DNA of 64,000 bases from Peristeroidobacter agariperforans (GCF_004138335.1 NZ_RYFW01000002.1:101001-165000); one strand, 5' to 3'; counted from the stretch's first letter, positions 38,779 to 49,704 are shown. The notes: generated by a model not told the origin, from the sequence alone. Numbers and translations are program-made.

Positions 38779-39777
38779 TTACATCACCCCGGCGCGGAAC
38801 AGATCATGAACATTCAACGCGCCGACCAGCACATTGCCTGTGTCGGTGACCAGCAATTGGGTGATGCGATGTTTTTCCATCAGGTGCACGGCTTCCGCGG
38901 CCAGGACTCTCGGTGGGATCGTCTTGGGGTTCGCGGTCATCACATCACGCATGCGCACGGCGTTGATATCGATCGGATGGTCCAGCGCGCGGCGCAGGTC
39001 GCCATCGGTATAGATGCCCAGCACGCGCCTTTGGTCGTCGACCACCGCGGTCATGCCGAGGCCCTTGCGGCTGATCTCCAGCAATCCCTCCTTGAGCGAG
39101 GTATCCGGACTCACCGCGGGCAGCTGATCTCCCGTGCGCATGACGTCTTCGACATGCAAGAGCAACCTTCGTCCCAGACTCCCGCCCGGATGCGAGCGCG
39201 CGAAGTCCTGCTCGCTGAAACCCCGTGCTTCCAGCACCGCGACCGCCAGGGCGTCGCCCATTGCTAGCGTCGCAGTAGTACTCGCGGTCGGCGCGAGATT
39301 GTGAGGACAGGCTTCCTCGGGGACGCTCACGTCGAGCACCGCTGCGGCCGCCTTGGCGAGCGTCGATTGAGCTTTGCCGGTCATGGCAATCAGCGGCACG
39401 CCGAGTCGCTTGATGACCGGCAGGATGGTGATCAATTCGGCCGTCTCGCCGGAATTGGAGATCGCGATCACCACGTCCTCGTGGGTGATCATGCCGATGT
39501 CGCCATGACTGGCCTCGGCCGGGTGCAGGAAAAATGAGGGCGTGCCGGTGCTCGCCAGGGTCGCGGCAATCTTGTTGCCGATGTGGCCGGACTTGCCCAT
39601 GCCGGTCACGACGACTCGGCCGCGGCAGTCGTGCAGCAGCTGACAGGCCGCGACGAAATCGCCATCCAGGCGGGCTTCCAGCGCTTGCACCGCAGCGACT
39701 TCCGTTGCCAGCACGCGGCGGCCGCGTGAGAGCAACTGTTCGGAATCGAGCTGTGTGGACGTCGGTAAAGATCGCAT
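38779..39777 (-). CDS. kdsD: D-arabinose-5-phosphate isomerase
   Basis: A 332-residue SIS-domain isomerase with two C-terminal CBS domains. GMGKSGHIGNKIAATLASTG and HPAEASHGDIGMI form the sugar-phosphate site; ISNSGETAEL is conserved; CBS repeats run from ~residue 205. It converts ribulose-5-phosphate to arabinose-5-phosphate, the first Kdo step. First gene of the minus-strand operon, divergent from ibaG. Confidence 0.96.
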   Translation of the reverse strand: MRSLPTSTQLDSEQLLSRGRRVLATEVAAVQALEARLDGDFVAACQLLHDCRGRVVVTGMGKSGHIGNKIAATLASTGTPSFFLHPAEASHGDIGMITHEDVVIAISNSGETAELITILPVIKRLGVPLIAMTGKAQSTLAKAAAAVLDVSVPEEACPHNLAPTASTTATLAMGDALAVAVLEARGFSEQDFARSHPGGSLGRRLLLHVEDVMRTGDQLPAVSPDTSLKEGLLEISRKGLGMTAVVDDQRRVLGIYTDGDLRRALDHPIDINAVRMRDVMTANPKTIPPRVLAAEAVHLMEKHRITQLLVTDTGNVLVGALNVHDLFRAGVM

Positions 39778-39934
39778 CCGTGAATGATAGCGCGGATTGG
39801 CTGTACTCCAGGCCGCGCGGCTGGTTATTTCCTGTCATGACTGCATGTCGTGACCGGGGGTAAATCGGCACGGCGGACCCGCGCGGGGATCGGATATCAT
39901 GACGGCCCTTTGCAATCCTGGGTGTCCAGCATCG

Positions 39935-40165
39935 ATGAATGCCGCCGAAGTCCAAGCGCTGATCCAGACCGGACTGCCGGGCGCGCAGGTGCGCGTCGCA
40001 TCCGATGACGACACTCACTTCGAAGCGGTGATCGTGGCTCCGCAGTTCGAGGGGCGTCGCATGATCCAGCGTCATCAGCTGGTGTACGCGACGCTCGGGC
40101 AGCTGATGGGTCGCGAGATCCACGCGCTCAGCATCCAGGCATTCGCGCCTTCGGAACAAAAGTAA
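39935..40165 (+). CDS. ibaG: BolA-family protein IbaG
   Basis: A 76-residue BolA-type protein with the central motif FEGRRMIQRHQLVYATLGQLM, including the conserved His that helps bind [2Fe-2S] with monothiol glutaredoxin. The frame is open to 39899, but the ATG at 39935 (MNAAEVQALI) matches family N-termini. It lies three bases before murA, the conserved order. Confidence 0.93.
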   Translation: MNAAEVQALIQTGLPGAQVRVASDDDTHFEAVIVAPQFEGRRMIQRHQLVYATLGQLMGREIHALSIQAFAPSEQK

Positions 40166-41425
<1,260 letters not shown>

Positions 41426-41479
41426 CGCAGCAGTTTCTTCTCGTCCCTGCGCTTGCCCGGAAATGAAGGCGGCCGCGCG

Positions 41480-42634
41480 CTAGCGCGAGCCGCGAGGCGG
41501 GCGCTCTTCCAAGGTGGCCTCGATACTCAGTGGCTCGCGGCCACGACGGCCGCGGATCTCGAGGGTGGAGCCAGGTGACATGGCTGCCACCCGGTTCAGT
41601 GCTTCCTGTGCGTTTACGATCTGCTGCCCGTTCAGGTGCGTCACGAGATCGTCGACGCGCATGCCGACTTTCGCGGCGGGGCCCTGCGGGTCCACCGAAC
41701 TGATGCGCAACGCCACCGGCGGATCGATATTGAGCGCCGCGGCCATGGCTCTTGGCAGTTCTTCAGAAGACACACCCAGCCAGCCACGACGCACCCGGCC
41801 GTGCTCGATGATTTGATCCATCACGCCGCGGACCATGTTCACGGGAATCGCGAAGCTGATGCCGTCAGTGCCCAGCGTTTGCGCCAGTACCGCGGTGTTG
41901 ATGCCGATCAGCTCGCCATCGGCATTGATCAGCGCGCCGCCGGAATTACCAAAATTGATGGCGGCGTCGGTCTGAATGAAGTCCTCGAAATCGGTGACGC
42001 CGAGGCGACCGCGGCCCGTGGCGCTGACGATGCCTTGAGTGACTGTCTGACTGAGCCCGAACGGATTGCCGATCGCGAGCACTACATCGCCCGCGCGCAG
42101 CACGTTTGAGCGACCCATCGGCATTACTGGCGGGTTCTCCAAATCCACGCGCAAGACGGCAAGATCGGTGTCCGGATCGGTGCCGACAATCGTAGGAGTG
42201 GCAATGCGGCCGTCCGCCAGCTGCACGCGGATCTGGTCCGCGCCGTGAATCACGTGCTCGTTGGTGACCAGGTGACCGTCGGAATCGAGGATGACTCCGG
42301 AGCCGAGGCTGCCTTCGACGCGCTGCCTGAGCCGGGCTGGATTCTGTCGCAACAGCGGATTGCCATTGGTGGCGCCGGGAGCGTTCGCGACGACGCGGGC
42401 TGTATAAATGTTAACTACGGCGGGGCCGGCGCGGCCGACTGCATCGGCAAAAGACCTGCGCACTTCGCCTTCACGCGGCGTGAAAGATACCGGGGCAGCA
42501 GGGGCTGCCTGCGTGGCGGGCGCGGCGGATGGGCCTGGCTGCGCCGGCCTTACCAGCAGCAGCACGGCCGCAATGGCAAGGCCCACCAAGGTCCATTTCA
42601 GCAGGAATAACAGGGTCTGCGGCACGCTGGGCAC
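41480..42634 (-). CDS. degS: Membrane-anchored DegS/AlgW-type serine protease
   Basis: A 384-residue trypsin-like protease with one N-terminal membrane segment (residues ~8-28), a Pro/Ala linker, a protease domain and a single PDZ domain. The triad is visible: NEHVIH (His), DTDLAVL (Asp) and NFGNSGGAL (Ser). One PDZ and an anchor point to DegS, which senses misfolded outer-membrane proteins and starts RseA cleavage. It is divergent from petA. Confidence 0.9.
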   Translation of the reverse strand: MPSVPQTLLFLLKWTLVGLAIAAVLLLVRPAQPGPSAAPATQAAPAAPVSFTPREGEVRRSFADAVGRAGPAVVNIYTARVVANAPGATNGNPLLRQNPARLRQRVEGSLGSGVILDSDGHLVTNEHVIHGADQIRVQLADGRIATPTIVGTDPDTDLAVLRVDLENPPVMPMGRSNVLRAGDVVLAIGNPFGLSQTVTQGIVSATGRGRLGVTDFEDFIQTDAAINFGNSGGALINADGELIGINTAVLAQTLGTDGISFAIPVNMVRGVMDQIIEHGRVRRGWLGVSSEELPRAMAAALNIDPPVALRISSVDPQGPAAKVGMRVDDLVTHLNGQQIVNAQEALNRVAAMSPGSTLEIRGRRGREPLSIEATLEERPPRGSR

Positions 42635-42717
42635 GGTGACGGCTCGAGTAAGAGTACCGGTGAGGAGACCGGGGGCGCTTCGTAGCGCCCTGAGACAATG
42701 CGCGTGGGCGATATGTG

Positions 42718-42723
42718 TATAAT
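42718..42723 (+). promoter_or_regulatory. -10 element of the petABC promoter
   Basis: A perfect TATAAT about 95 bases before the petA ATG. The best -35 is GAGACA at 42692-42697, but the spacing of 20 is long. Just upstream is a GGGCGCT-TCGT-AGCGCCC palindrome (42673-42690) that could be an operator or a degS-side hairpin. Confidence 0.5.
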
Positions 42724-42731
42724 GCGGAATT

Positions 42732-42780
42732 CCTTGAACGTTTGAAACCTCAGCCGGGCTTCAAGGGCTCGGGTGAGGTT
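42732..42780 (+). promoter_or_regulatory. Structured 5' leader of petABC with competing pairings
   Basis: A hairpin of 14 positions (42746-42759 with 42767-42780, one G-G mismatch) closes a seven-base loop TTCAAGG. That loop is a perfect complement to CCTTGAA at 42732-42738. So the loop can pair upstream instead of, or in part together with, the hairpin. The leader ends about 35 bases before the petA ATG. Confidence 0.4.
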
Positions 42781-42815
42781 GCGCGTGCGACAGATGCCTC
42801 GCGGAGAAAGAGTGG

Positions 42816-43436
42816 ATGACGTCAGAAGTTGGCAAGTCTAATGAAGAGGGGGTTGATGGCGGCCGGCGCCATTTCCTGCTGGTCGCGACCACCGTCACCG
42901 GTATAGCCGGTGCCGCGCTGACAGCTGTCCCGTTCCTGGCGTCCTGGAAGCCGAGTGCTCGCGCGCAAGCGCTGGGCGCGCCGGTGGAGCAGGACATCAG
43001 CAAGCTCGAGCCGGGTGCCGTGGTCAAGGTGAACTGGCGCGGCCAGGCCATCTTCATCGTGCGGCGTTCGCCCGAGATGATGAAGCAGCTCGAAGATCCC
43101 GCGTTGGCCGAGCGGCTGCGCGACCCGAAATCCGAACAGTCCGAGCAGCCCAAGTACGCCAAGAACGACGTGCGCTCGCTCAAGCCCGAGTACCTGGTGC
43201 TGGTCGGCGTGTGCACGCACCTCGGTTGCGCGCCGCTGAGCCGCTTCAATCCGGCGGACGCCGAGCTCGGCGCCGACTGGCCCGGCGGCTTCTACTGCCC
43301 GTGCCACGGCTCGAAGTTCGATCTGGCCGGCCGCGTCTTCAAGGACGTGCCCGCGCCCACCAATCTCAAAGTGCCGCCGTACCGCTTCGTCACTGACGGC
43401 GTGGTGCAGATTGGCGTCGATGCGGAGGTCGCATAA
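42816..43436 (+). CDS. petA: Ubiquinol-cytochrome c reductase Rieske iron-sulfur subunit
   Basis: A 206-residue subunit of the bc1 complex. GRRHFLLVATTV is a twin-arginine-type anchor; the [2Fe-2S] ligands are in CTHLGC and CPCHGS, with the disulfide Cys in each. It carries electrons from ubiquinol to cytochrome c1 on the periplasmic side. GGAGA precedes the ATG. Its stop shares one base with the petB start. Confidence 0.97.
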   Translation: MTSEVGKSNEEGVDGGRRHFLLVATTVTGIAGAALTAVPFLASWKPSARAQALGAPVEQDISKLEPGAVVKVNWRGQAIFIVRRSPEMMKQLEDPALAERLRDPKSEQSEQPKYAKNDVRSLKPEYLVLVGVCTHLGCAPLSRFNPADAELGADWPGGFYCPCHGSKFDLAGRVFKDVPAPTNLKVPPYRFVTDGVVQIGVDAEVA

Positions 43437-44686
43437 TGAGCGCCACCATGCCGGAGAAGGGCAAGATGGCCCAGCTCGTCGATTGGATCGACGCGCGCTT
43501 CCCGATGACTCGCTTCATGAAGGAGCATGCCAGCGAGTACTACGCGCCGAAGAACTTCAACTTCTGGTACTACTTCGGCTCGCTCGCGCTGGTGGTGCTG
43601 GTGCTGCAGATCGTCACCGGCATCTTCCTGACGATGAATTACAAGCCCTCGGCCGCGGACGCGTTCGCGTCGGTCGAGTACATCATGCGCGACGTGGAGT
43701 GGGGCTGGCTGATCCGGTACATGCACTCCACCGGCGCGTCGGCCTTCTTCATCGTCGTCTATCTGCACATGTTCCGCGGCCTCATGTACGGCTCGTACAA
43801 GAACCCGCGCGAGCTGGTGTGGATCTTCGGCATGCTTATTTATCTGTGCCTGATGGCCGAGGCGTTCTTCGGCTACCTGCTGCCCTGGGGCAACATGTCC
43901 TATTGGGGCGCGCAGGTGATCGTGTCGCTGTTCGGCGCGATTCCCGGCATCGGTGAGTCGCTGGTCGAGTGGATCCGCGGCGACTACTACATCTCCGACA
44001 TCACGCTGAACCGCTTCTTCGCGCTGCACGTCATCGCGTTGCCGCTGGCGCTGGTGTTCCTGGTGATCGCGCACATCTTCGCCCTGCACGAAGTGGGGTC
44101 GAACAATCCGGACGGCATCGAGATCAAGAAGCTGAAGGGCCCGGACGGCCACCCGGTCGACGGCATTCCGTTCCATCCGTACTACACCGTGAAGGACCTG
44201 GTGGGCTTCATCGTGTTCGCCATGGTGTTCGCGCTGGTGCTGTTCTTCGCGCCGGAAATGGGCGGCTACTTCCTGGAGCACGCCAACTTCGATCCAGCCA
44301 ACCCGCTGCAGACGCCGGAGCACATCGCGCCGGTGTGGTACTTCACGCCGTTCTACGCGATCTTGCGCGCGGTGCCGAACAAGCTCATGGGTGTCGCGCT
44401 GATGGGCGCAGCCGTGGTGCTGTTCGTGTTCCTGCCGTGGCTGGACCGGTCCAAGGTCAAGTCGATCCGCTACCGCGGCTGGCTGTTCCGCAGCTTCCTC
44501 GGCGCGTTCGCAGTGAGCTTCATTGCGCTCGGCTACCTCGGCCTGATGCCAGCGACGCCGACTTACACCCTGGCGGCCCGTTTCTTCGGGGTCATCTACT
44601 TCGCGTTCTTCCTGCTCATGCCCTGGTACACGAGGATCGACCAGACCAAGCCTGTGCCGGAACGCGTGACTTACCATGCCCACTGA
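43436..44686 (+). CDS. petB: Cytochrome b of the bc1 complex
   Basis: A 416-residue membrane protein with eight expected helices. Heme ligand pairs lie in the helices with MHSTGASAFFIVVYLHMFRG and LHVIALPLALVFLVIAHIFALHE. The Qo-site motif reads PVWY (in HIAPVWYFTPF) rather than PEWY, a variant known in several beta/gammaproteobacteria. It overlaps petA by one base and is followed by petC. Confidence 0.97.
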   Translation: MSATMPEKGKMAQLVDWIDARFPMTRFMKEHASEYYAPKNFNFWYYFGSLALVVLVLQIVTGIFLTMNYKPSAADAFASVEYIMRDVEWGWLIRYMHSTGASAFFIVVYLHMFRGLMYGSYKNPRELVWIFGMLIYLCLMAEAFFGYLLPWGNMSYWGAQVIVSLFGAIPGIGESLVEWIRGDYYISDITLNRFFALHVIALPLALVFLVIAHIFALHEVGSNNPDGIEIKKLKGPDGHPVDGIPFHPYYTVKDLVGFIVFAMVFALVLFFAPEMGGYFLEHANFDPANPLQTPEHIAPVWYFTPFYAILRAVPNKLMGVALMGAAVVLFVFLPWLDRSKVKSIRYRGWLFRSFLGAFAVSFIALGYLGLMPATPTYTLAARFFGVIYFAFFLLMPWYTRIDQTKPVPERVTYHAH

Positions 44687-44702
44687 GCATCTAGCCGAAG
44701 CC

Positions 44703-45473
44703 ATGATGAAGAAGAGTTTCCATAAACTGGTTCTGGGTGTGGTGGGCCTGTCCGCTCTGGCATGGTCTGCGGTCGGCGCGGCGGCGGAAGGCCATAACTC
44801 GGCCCTGCAACTGGCGCGCAACGACGTTGCCAACATCGCCTCGCTCCAGCGCGGCGCGCGCAACTTCGTGAATTACTGCAGCGGCTGCCATTCGGCCAAG
44901 TACGTCCGGTACAGCCGTCTGGCGGAAGACCTGGAGCTGAGTGAAAAGCAGGTGACTGACAACCTGATGTTCGTGGGTGAGCGAATTCACGACACGATCA
45001 AGATCGGCATGAAGCCCGAGGATGCGAGCCACTGGTTCGGCACCACGCCGCCGGACCTGTCCCTCATTGCGCGCAGCCGCGGCGCCGATTACATCTACTC
45101 GTTCTTGAAGTCGTTCTACCTCGACCCGAGCAGGCCGACTGGCACCAACAATCTGATCCTGCCGGGTACCGCCATGCCTCATGTGCTGTGGGAGCTACAA
45201 GGCTTGCAGCGCGCGGTCTATGATGGCGAGAGCGATGCGGAGCACAACACGGTCCATAAGAAGTTCAAGGAATTCGAACTGGCGAAGCAAGGCAGCCTCT
45301 CGCCACAGGAGTACGACCAATTCGTCCGCGACACGGTCAATTTTCTAGACTATATCGCCGAGCCGATGCAGCTCGAACGGCGCAATTTGGGCATGCGCGT
45401 GCTGGCATTCCTGATAGTCTTCTTCTTGTTCGCTCACTTCCTGAAGAAGGAATTCTGGAAGGACGTGAAGTAG
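44703..45473 (+). CDS. petC: Cytochrome c1
   Basis: A 256-residue periplasmic heme subunit with a C-terminal anchor. A signal peptide (KKSFHKLVLGVVGLSALAWS) precedes the heme motif CSGCHSAKY; the Met ligand is probably in GTAMPHVLW; the last ~25 residues are hydrophobic. I chose the ATG at 44703 because it gives a proper signal n-region. An ATG at 44676, overlapping petB by 11 bases, is the alternative and would give a longer N-terminus. Confidence 0.93.
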   Translation: MMKKSFHKLVLGVVGLSALAWSAVGAAAEGHNSALQLARNDVANIASLQRGARNFVNYCSGCHSAKYVRYSRLAEDLELSEKQVTDNLMFVGERIHDTIKIGMKPEDASHWFGTTPPDLSLIARSRGADYIYSFLKSFYLDPSRPTGTNNLILPGTAMPHVLWELQGLQRAVYDGESDAEHNTVHKKFKEFELAKQGSLSPQEYDQFVRDTVNFLDYIAEPMQLERRNLGMRVLAFLIVFFLFAHFLKKEFWKDVK

Positions 45474-45531
45474 CTCCGCTCGTGGGAGCTGCCGCGCGGT
45501 CATTCAGAACTGTCTGGAGCGTACTACCGTG

Positions 45532-46131
45532 ATGACGCTCTTCTCACGCGCCGACGATCCCTGGAGCCATCGCACCAGGATCGTCCTGGCTGAGAAGAGC
45601 ATCCACGTCGAGACCATCGACGTGCAGGGCGGCAACCTGCCCGAGGATCTGCTCGACCTGAACCCGTACCACACGGTCCCCACTCTGGTGGACCGTGACC
45701 TGGTGCTCTACGACTCCCGAGTCATCATCGAGTACCTGGACGAGCGCTTCCCGCACCCGCCGCTGATGCCCGTGGATCCGGTGGCGCGTGCGCAGTTCCG
45801 GCTGGCGCTGTATCGGATCGAGCGGGACTGGTACAGCCTCGCGCAGCAGATCGACGATCCCTCGGATCGCAAGAACGGCCTGAAGGCGCGCAAGATCCTC
45901 CGCGACAGCATCCTGGCCAGCACGGACGTGTTCAAGGCCAAGCCGTACTTCCTGTCGGATGAGTTCTCGTTGGTGGACGCCACCATTGCTCCCATCCTGT
46001 GGCGCCTGTTGTATTGGGAAATCGACTTGCCAGCGCAGGCTCAACCTATTACCAAGTACGCCAACCTATTGTTCTCCCGGCCCGCATTCAGGCACAGCCT
46101 GTCGCGCGCCGAGCAGGAAATGCGCGCGTAA
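45532..46131 (+). CDS. sspA: Stringent starvation protein A (GST-fold RNA polymerase-associated)
   Basis: A 199-residue protein with a glutathione-transferase fold: LFSRADDPWSHRTRIVLAEK, NPYHTVPTLVDR and DSRVIIEYLDERFPHPPL match SspA rather than a catalytic GST. It binds RNA polymerase and modulates transcription under starvation. A GTG lies just before the ATG at 45532. petABC-sspA-sspB is the conserved order. Confidence 0.94.
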   Translation: MTLFSRADDPWSHRTRIVLAEKSIHVETIDVQGGNLPEDLLDLNPYHTVPTLVDRDLVLYDSRVIIEYLDERFPHPPLMPVDPVARAQFRLALYRIERDWYSLAQQIDDPSDRKNGLKARKILRDSILASTDVFKAKPYFLSDEFSLVDATIAPILWRLLYWEIDLPAQAQPITKYANLLFSRPAFRHSLSRAEQEMRA

Positions 46132-46147
46132 AGCCGCGGCGGTACTC

Positions 46148-46567
46148 ATGGCAGATGCTCCAGTTCGATCGCGCCGTCCCTATTTGTTGCGTGCCATGCA
46201 CGAATGGATCAGCGACAGCGATCAGACCCCCCACATAGTGGTCGATGCTTCGTTACAAGGCGTGGAAGTGCCGCGCCAATATGTTCAGGGGGGCAAGATC
46301 ATCCTGAATGTGAGCAACAGCGCGACCAGCAATCTCAGCTTGGGGAATGACGTAGTTCGCTTCCGCGCGCGGTTCGGCGCGGTCACGCACGACGTGATGG
46401 TGCCGATTGCGGCCGTGCTCGGCATCTATGCGCGAGAAACAGGGCAGGGCATGATTTTCTCGGAGGCGGACGCACCGCCGCCGGCGCCGCCAACTGCGCC
46501 AACGGAAGCGCCGTCAGGCAGCCCAGAGCCCAAGCGCGCGAAGCCGACTTTGAAAGTCGTCAAATAA
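46148..46567 (+). CDS. sspB: ClpXP specificity-enhancing factor
   Basis: A 139-residue adaptor that delivers ssrA-tagged proteins to ClpXP. RPYLLRAMHEWISDSDQTPHI is the family start and the core ends near ARETGQGMIF. A Pro/Ala-rich linker leads to the terminal PTLKVVK, the ClpX-binding tail. It starts 16 bases after sspA. Confidence 0.94.
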   Translation: MADAPVRSRRPYLLRAMHEWISDSDQTPHIVVDASLQGVEVPRQYVQGGKIILNVSNSATSNLSLGNDVVRFRARFGAVTHDVMVPIAAVLGIYARETGQGMIFSEADAPPPAPPTAPTEAPSGSPEPKRAKPTLKVVK

Positions 46568-46654
46568 CCCAGCAGCAATTCTTTGATTGGCGCTTGCCGC
46601 TGGCCCGGAAGGGCCCGAAGCCGAGCGGGGCGCTCTGAATTGAATATGCGGGCG

Positions 46655-47317
46655 TCAGGGGTTCAGCCGCGTTCCGGTCCACGGACCGGCGCTGAATGTG
46701 AACTCATCTTTCCTGGTCAGCGTGCGCTGCCAGCGCGCGCGATCGTGAATCCGGCCGGCACCTTCCGCCCACAGCTCGATGGTATCGATCCACAATCGAA
46801 CCCCGCCCCAATGGGGTGGCCGCGGCACGTTTCCTTCGGTCGCCTGCAACAAGCCGAGCCGCTCTCTCACTGACTGCACTTGATCGACCAGCGCCGCGCG
46901 CGAGGCGAGCGGTGCACTCTGAACGCTGGCCCATGCGCCCACGCGGCTTTCAAACGCACGGCTGGCGAAGTATTGATCGCTCTCGGGCGCCGGCGAGAGC
47001 ACGACGGGCCCTTCCAGGCGCACCTGCCGATGCATCGCGTCCCAATGAAACACTGCCGCCGCGCGCGGATGCTCGGCCAGTTCCCGGCCTTTGCGCGAAT
47101 CGTAGTTCGTGAAGAACACGATGAAGCCCTGGTCCGGGACCAGTCGTTTGCACAGCACGACCCGAGCCGACGGCGCGCTGTTTTCGCCGACGGTCGCCAC
47201 CACCATGGCGTCCGGGTTGGGCTGCACGTTGCGGGCCCGCGCATCGCTGAACCAACTGGCAAACGTGGGCAGGGGATCGGCGGGCAGAGGCTCGGGGAGC
47301 AGTTCGTCGGCGGCCAT
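46655..47317 (-). CDS. pdxH: Pyridoxamine/pyridoxine 5'-phosphate oxidase
   Basis: A 220-residue FMN oxidase making PLP. SARVVLCKRL and FFTNYDSRKGRELA bind FMN and substrate, QVRLEGPVV and WGGVRLWIDTIELWAEGAGRIHDR are conserved. The frame opens far upstream into tyrA, so I use the ATG at 47317 (MAADELLPEPL). It is divergent from tyrA and convergent with sspB across about 90 bases. Confidence 0.94.
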   Translation of the reverse strand: MAADELLPEPLPADPLPTFASWFSDARARNVQPNPDAMVVATVGENSAPSARVVLCKRLVPDQGFIVFFTNYDSRKGRELAEHPRAAAVFHWDAMHRQVRLEGPVVLSPAPESDQYFASRAFESRVGAWASVQSAPLASRAALVDQVQSVRERLGLLQATEGNVPRPPHWGGVRLWIDTIELWAEGAGRIHDRARWQRTLTRKDEFTFSAGPWTGTRLNP

Positions 47318-47450
47318 GGCGGTACTGGGGCAAATGATGAAGTAATTATGCCAGTGCGCGGCCCTGATTTTATGAGGCGCGAACTTGCGGGCTGCGCATA
47401 CGGGTTGGTAAAAGGCGTCAGCAATCCGCCATGTCCGGGCTGAAATTCCC

Positions 47451-48554
47451 ATGAATCTGCAAGAAATTCGCGAACGCCTGTCCGAGCTGGACCGGCAGGT
47501 AGTCGCGCTTGTCGCCGAACGCCAACGGCTCAGCCGTGAGGTGGCCGAGGCCAAACGCGCCGAAGGCAAGGCTACCCGCGACTACACCCGCGAGCGCGAG
47601 GTGTTGATGCAGGCGCGCGCGACGGCGGAGTCCATGGGCATTTCTCCGGCGCTGGCGGAGCAGGTGATGCGCTTGTTGATCCGTGGCTCGCTGACCACGC
47701 AGGAGCGCATTCGCGTTGCGGCCGGCGGCCGGGGCGATGGCAAGACCGCGCTGATCATCGGCGGCACCGGCAAGATGGGACGCTGGTTCAGCGATTTCAT
47801 GGCCTCGCAGGGATATACGGTGACCGTGGCCGATCCGGCGCGCCGCCCGGACAACGCTGCATATGCGTACATCGCGGATTGGCGCGAAACCTCGCTGGAC
47901 TACGATCTGATCGTGGTTGCCACTCCGCTCAAGATAGCGAACGTGGTGTTGCAGGAACTGGCCGGGCGCAAGCCGCGCGGCATCGTCTTCGACATCGGCT
48001 CGCTCAAGACACCGCTGCGACAAGGCATCGATGCATTGCAGAGCGCCGGCGTGAAAGTCACGTCCGTGCATCCCATGTTCGGTCCGGACACCGAGTTGCT
48101 GTCCGGCCGCCACGTCATCTTCATCGATATGGGCAACGCGGAGGCGGTGCAGGCCGCGCAGGAACTGTTTGGCTCGACGATGGCCAAACAGGTAGTCATG
48201 GGGCTGGATGAACACGACCGATTGATTGCCTACGTGCTGGGTCTGTCGCACGCATTGAACATTGCGTTCTTCACCGCGCTCGCCGAGAGCGGTGAAGCTG
48301 CGCCGCGCCTGGCGCAATTGTCCAGCACGACTTATGACGCGCAGGTCGATGTCGCGACCCGTGTGGCCGCCGAAAGCCCCGATCTGTATTTCGAGATTCA
48401 GCATCTGAACGACTACGGCCGCGAATCGCTACAGGCACTGCGCGGGGCGGTGGAGAAGTTGTGGCAGTCGGTATCGACCGGCGACGCGCCGCAGTTCACC
48501 GCGATGATGCAGCAGGGCCGCGAGTATCTCGCGGGCCGGGTTCGTAATGATTAG
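47451..48554 (+). CDS. tyrA: Bifunctional chorismate mutase / prephenate dehydrogenase (T-protein)
   Basis: A 367-residue fusion. Residues 1-~88 are an AroQ chorismate mutase ([34 protein letters not shown] helix); then a dehydrogenase with [12 protein letters not shown] as NAD loop and [13 protein letters not shown] in the active site. The two domains carry consecutive steps of tyrosine synthesis. Feedback by tyrosine is usual in the family. The GGDEF gene starts 28 bases downstream. Confidence 0.96.
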   Translation: MNLQEIRERLSELDRQVVALVAERQRLSREVAEAKRAEGKATRDYTREREVLMQARATAESMGISPALAEQVMRLLIRGSLTTQERIRVAAGGRGDGKTALIIGGTGKMGRWFSDFMASQGYTVTVADPARRPDNAAYAYIADWRETSLDYDLIVVATPLKIANVVLQELAGRKPRGIVFDIGSLKTPLRQGIDALQSAGVKVTSVHPMFGPDTELLSGRHVIFIDMGNAEAVQAAQELFGSTMAKQVVMGLDEHDRLIAYVLGLSHALNIAFFTALAESGEAAPRLAQLSSTTYDAQVDVATRVAAESPDLYFEIQHLNDYGRESLQALRGAVEKLWQSVSTGDAPQFTAMMQQGREYLAGRVRND

Positions 48555-48582
48555 TTGGTCTGCCGCGGGGAGGTTCGCATAA

Positions 48583-49704
48583 ATGTCGGCCCGGGATCTC
48601 CAAGGCGAGATCCGCGAATTGCGCGGGCGCATTGCCGCGCTCATGGATGAGGCTGCGAACAATGAAAAGCTGCTGCGCCGGAGCCAGGAGCGCGAGCTCG
48701 AACTGCTCAAGGCCGAGAACATGTCGCAGCTGTTCGACGCTATCTGCAAAGGGCTGAAAGCCTCATACGCGCTCGAATCGGTGACCTTGCTGTTGCTCGA
48801 TCCCCAGCACGAAATCCGCCATTTGCTGATCGCCGACAACGTCAGTCTGGAAGACTTTCCGCAGGTGTTGTTCACGGACAGCCTGGCGGGCATGGCGCCG
48901 CAGTTCAATTCGTTTCATCGGCCGTGGCTGGGCCCATACATGGGTTGCGATCATCAGCTGGTGTTCCCCAATGTCACGGGGTTGAAGAGCGCCGCGCTGA
49001 TTCCGCTGCGTCGGCAGGATCGTCTGCTCGGCAGTCTCAACTTCGGCAGCATCGACGAGAAACGTTTCTCGCGGCATCTCGCGACCGACTTCCTCGCGCA
49101 CCTGGGCGTGATTGCCTCGTTCGCGATCGAAAACACGATCAACCGCGCGCGCCTGGTGCGCAGTGGTTTGACCGACTTCCTCACCGGCTGGCACAACCGT
49201 CGCTATCTCAATGCGCGGCTCAAAGAAGAGCTGGCGCGCGCGCAGCGTCAGGGCACGAGCCTCACGTGCCTGGTCATCGATCTGGACCGGTTCAAGCAGA
49301 TCAACGATCAGCACGGACACCTCGCCGGCGACATGGCCTTGCGCGAGGCGGCTCAACGAGTCGATGCGCACATCCGTGGCAGCGATGCAGCGGCCCGGTT
49401 CGGCGGCGACGAGTTCGTCGTTCTGGCGCCGGCCATCACCCCGAAACAGGCGGCATGTCTGGCCGAGCGTATCCGTGCAACGGTGTGCGATACGCCGCTG
49501 ACTCTGCCTTCCGGGGTCCAGTTGAATATGACGGTGTCCATTGGTGTCGCGTGGATCACGGTGGCGCGGGACGAAGCGGATCTGAAGGCTGCCGCCGAGC
49601 GGCTGCTGGCCGACGCCGATGCTGCGCTCTATCGCGCGAAGCAAGCTGGCCGGAATCGGGCCGCGCTGGCGTCGGGCGAGATGCCCGACAAGCCCTGCGG
49701 CTGA
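48583..49704 (+). CDS. DUF484/GAF-like sensor with GGDEF diguanylate cyclase
   Basis: A 373-residue protein. A coiled coil (residues ~5-45) is followed by a GAF/DUF484-like domain to ~175 and a GGDEF domain. The active motif RFGGDEFVVL is intact, and an RxxD inhibitory site lies five residues before it (RGSD), so it probably makes c-di-GMP with product inhibition. There is no membrane segment. GGGGAGG sits before the ATG. With the EAL protein at the left end, the window encodes both sides of c-di-GMP turnover. Confidence 0.9.
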   Translation: MSARDLQGEIRELRGRIAALMDEAANNEKLLRRSQERELELLKAENMSQLFDAICKGLKASYALESVTLLLLDPQHEIRHLLIADNVSLEDFPQVLFTDSLAGMAPQFNSFHRPWLGPYMGCDHQLVFPNVTGLKSAALIPLRRQDRLLGSLNFGSIDEKRFSRHLATDFLAHLGVIASFAIENTINRARLVRSGLTDFLTGWHNRRYLNARLKEELARAQRQGTSLTCLVIDLDRFKQINDQHGHLAGDMALREAAQRVDAHIRGSDAAARFGGDEFVVLAPAITPKQAACLAERIRATVCDTPLTLPSGVQLNMTVSIGVAWITVARDEADLKAAAERLLADADAALYRAKQAGRNRAALASGEMPDKPCG

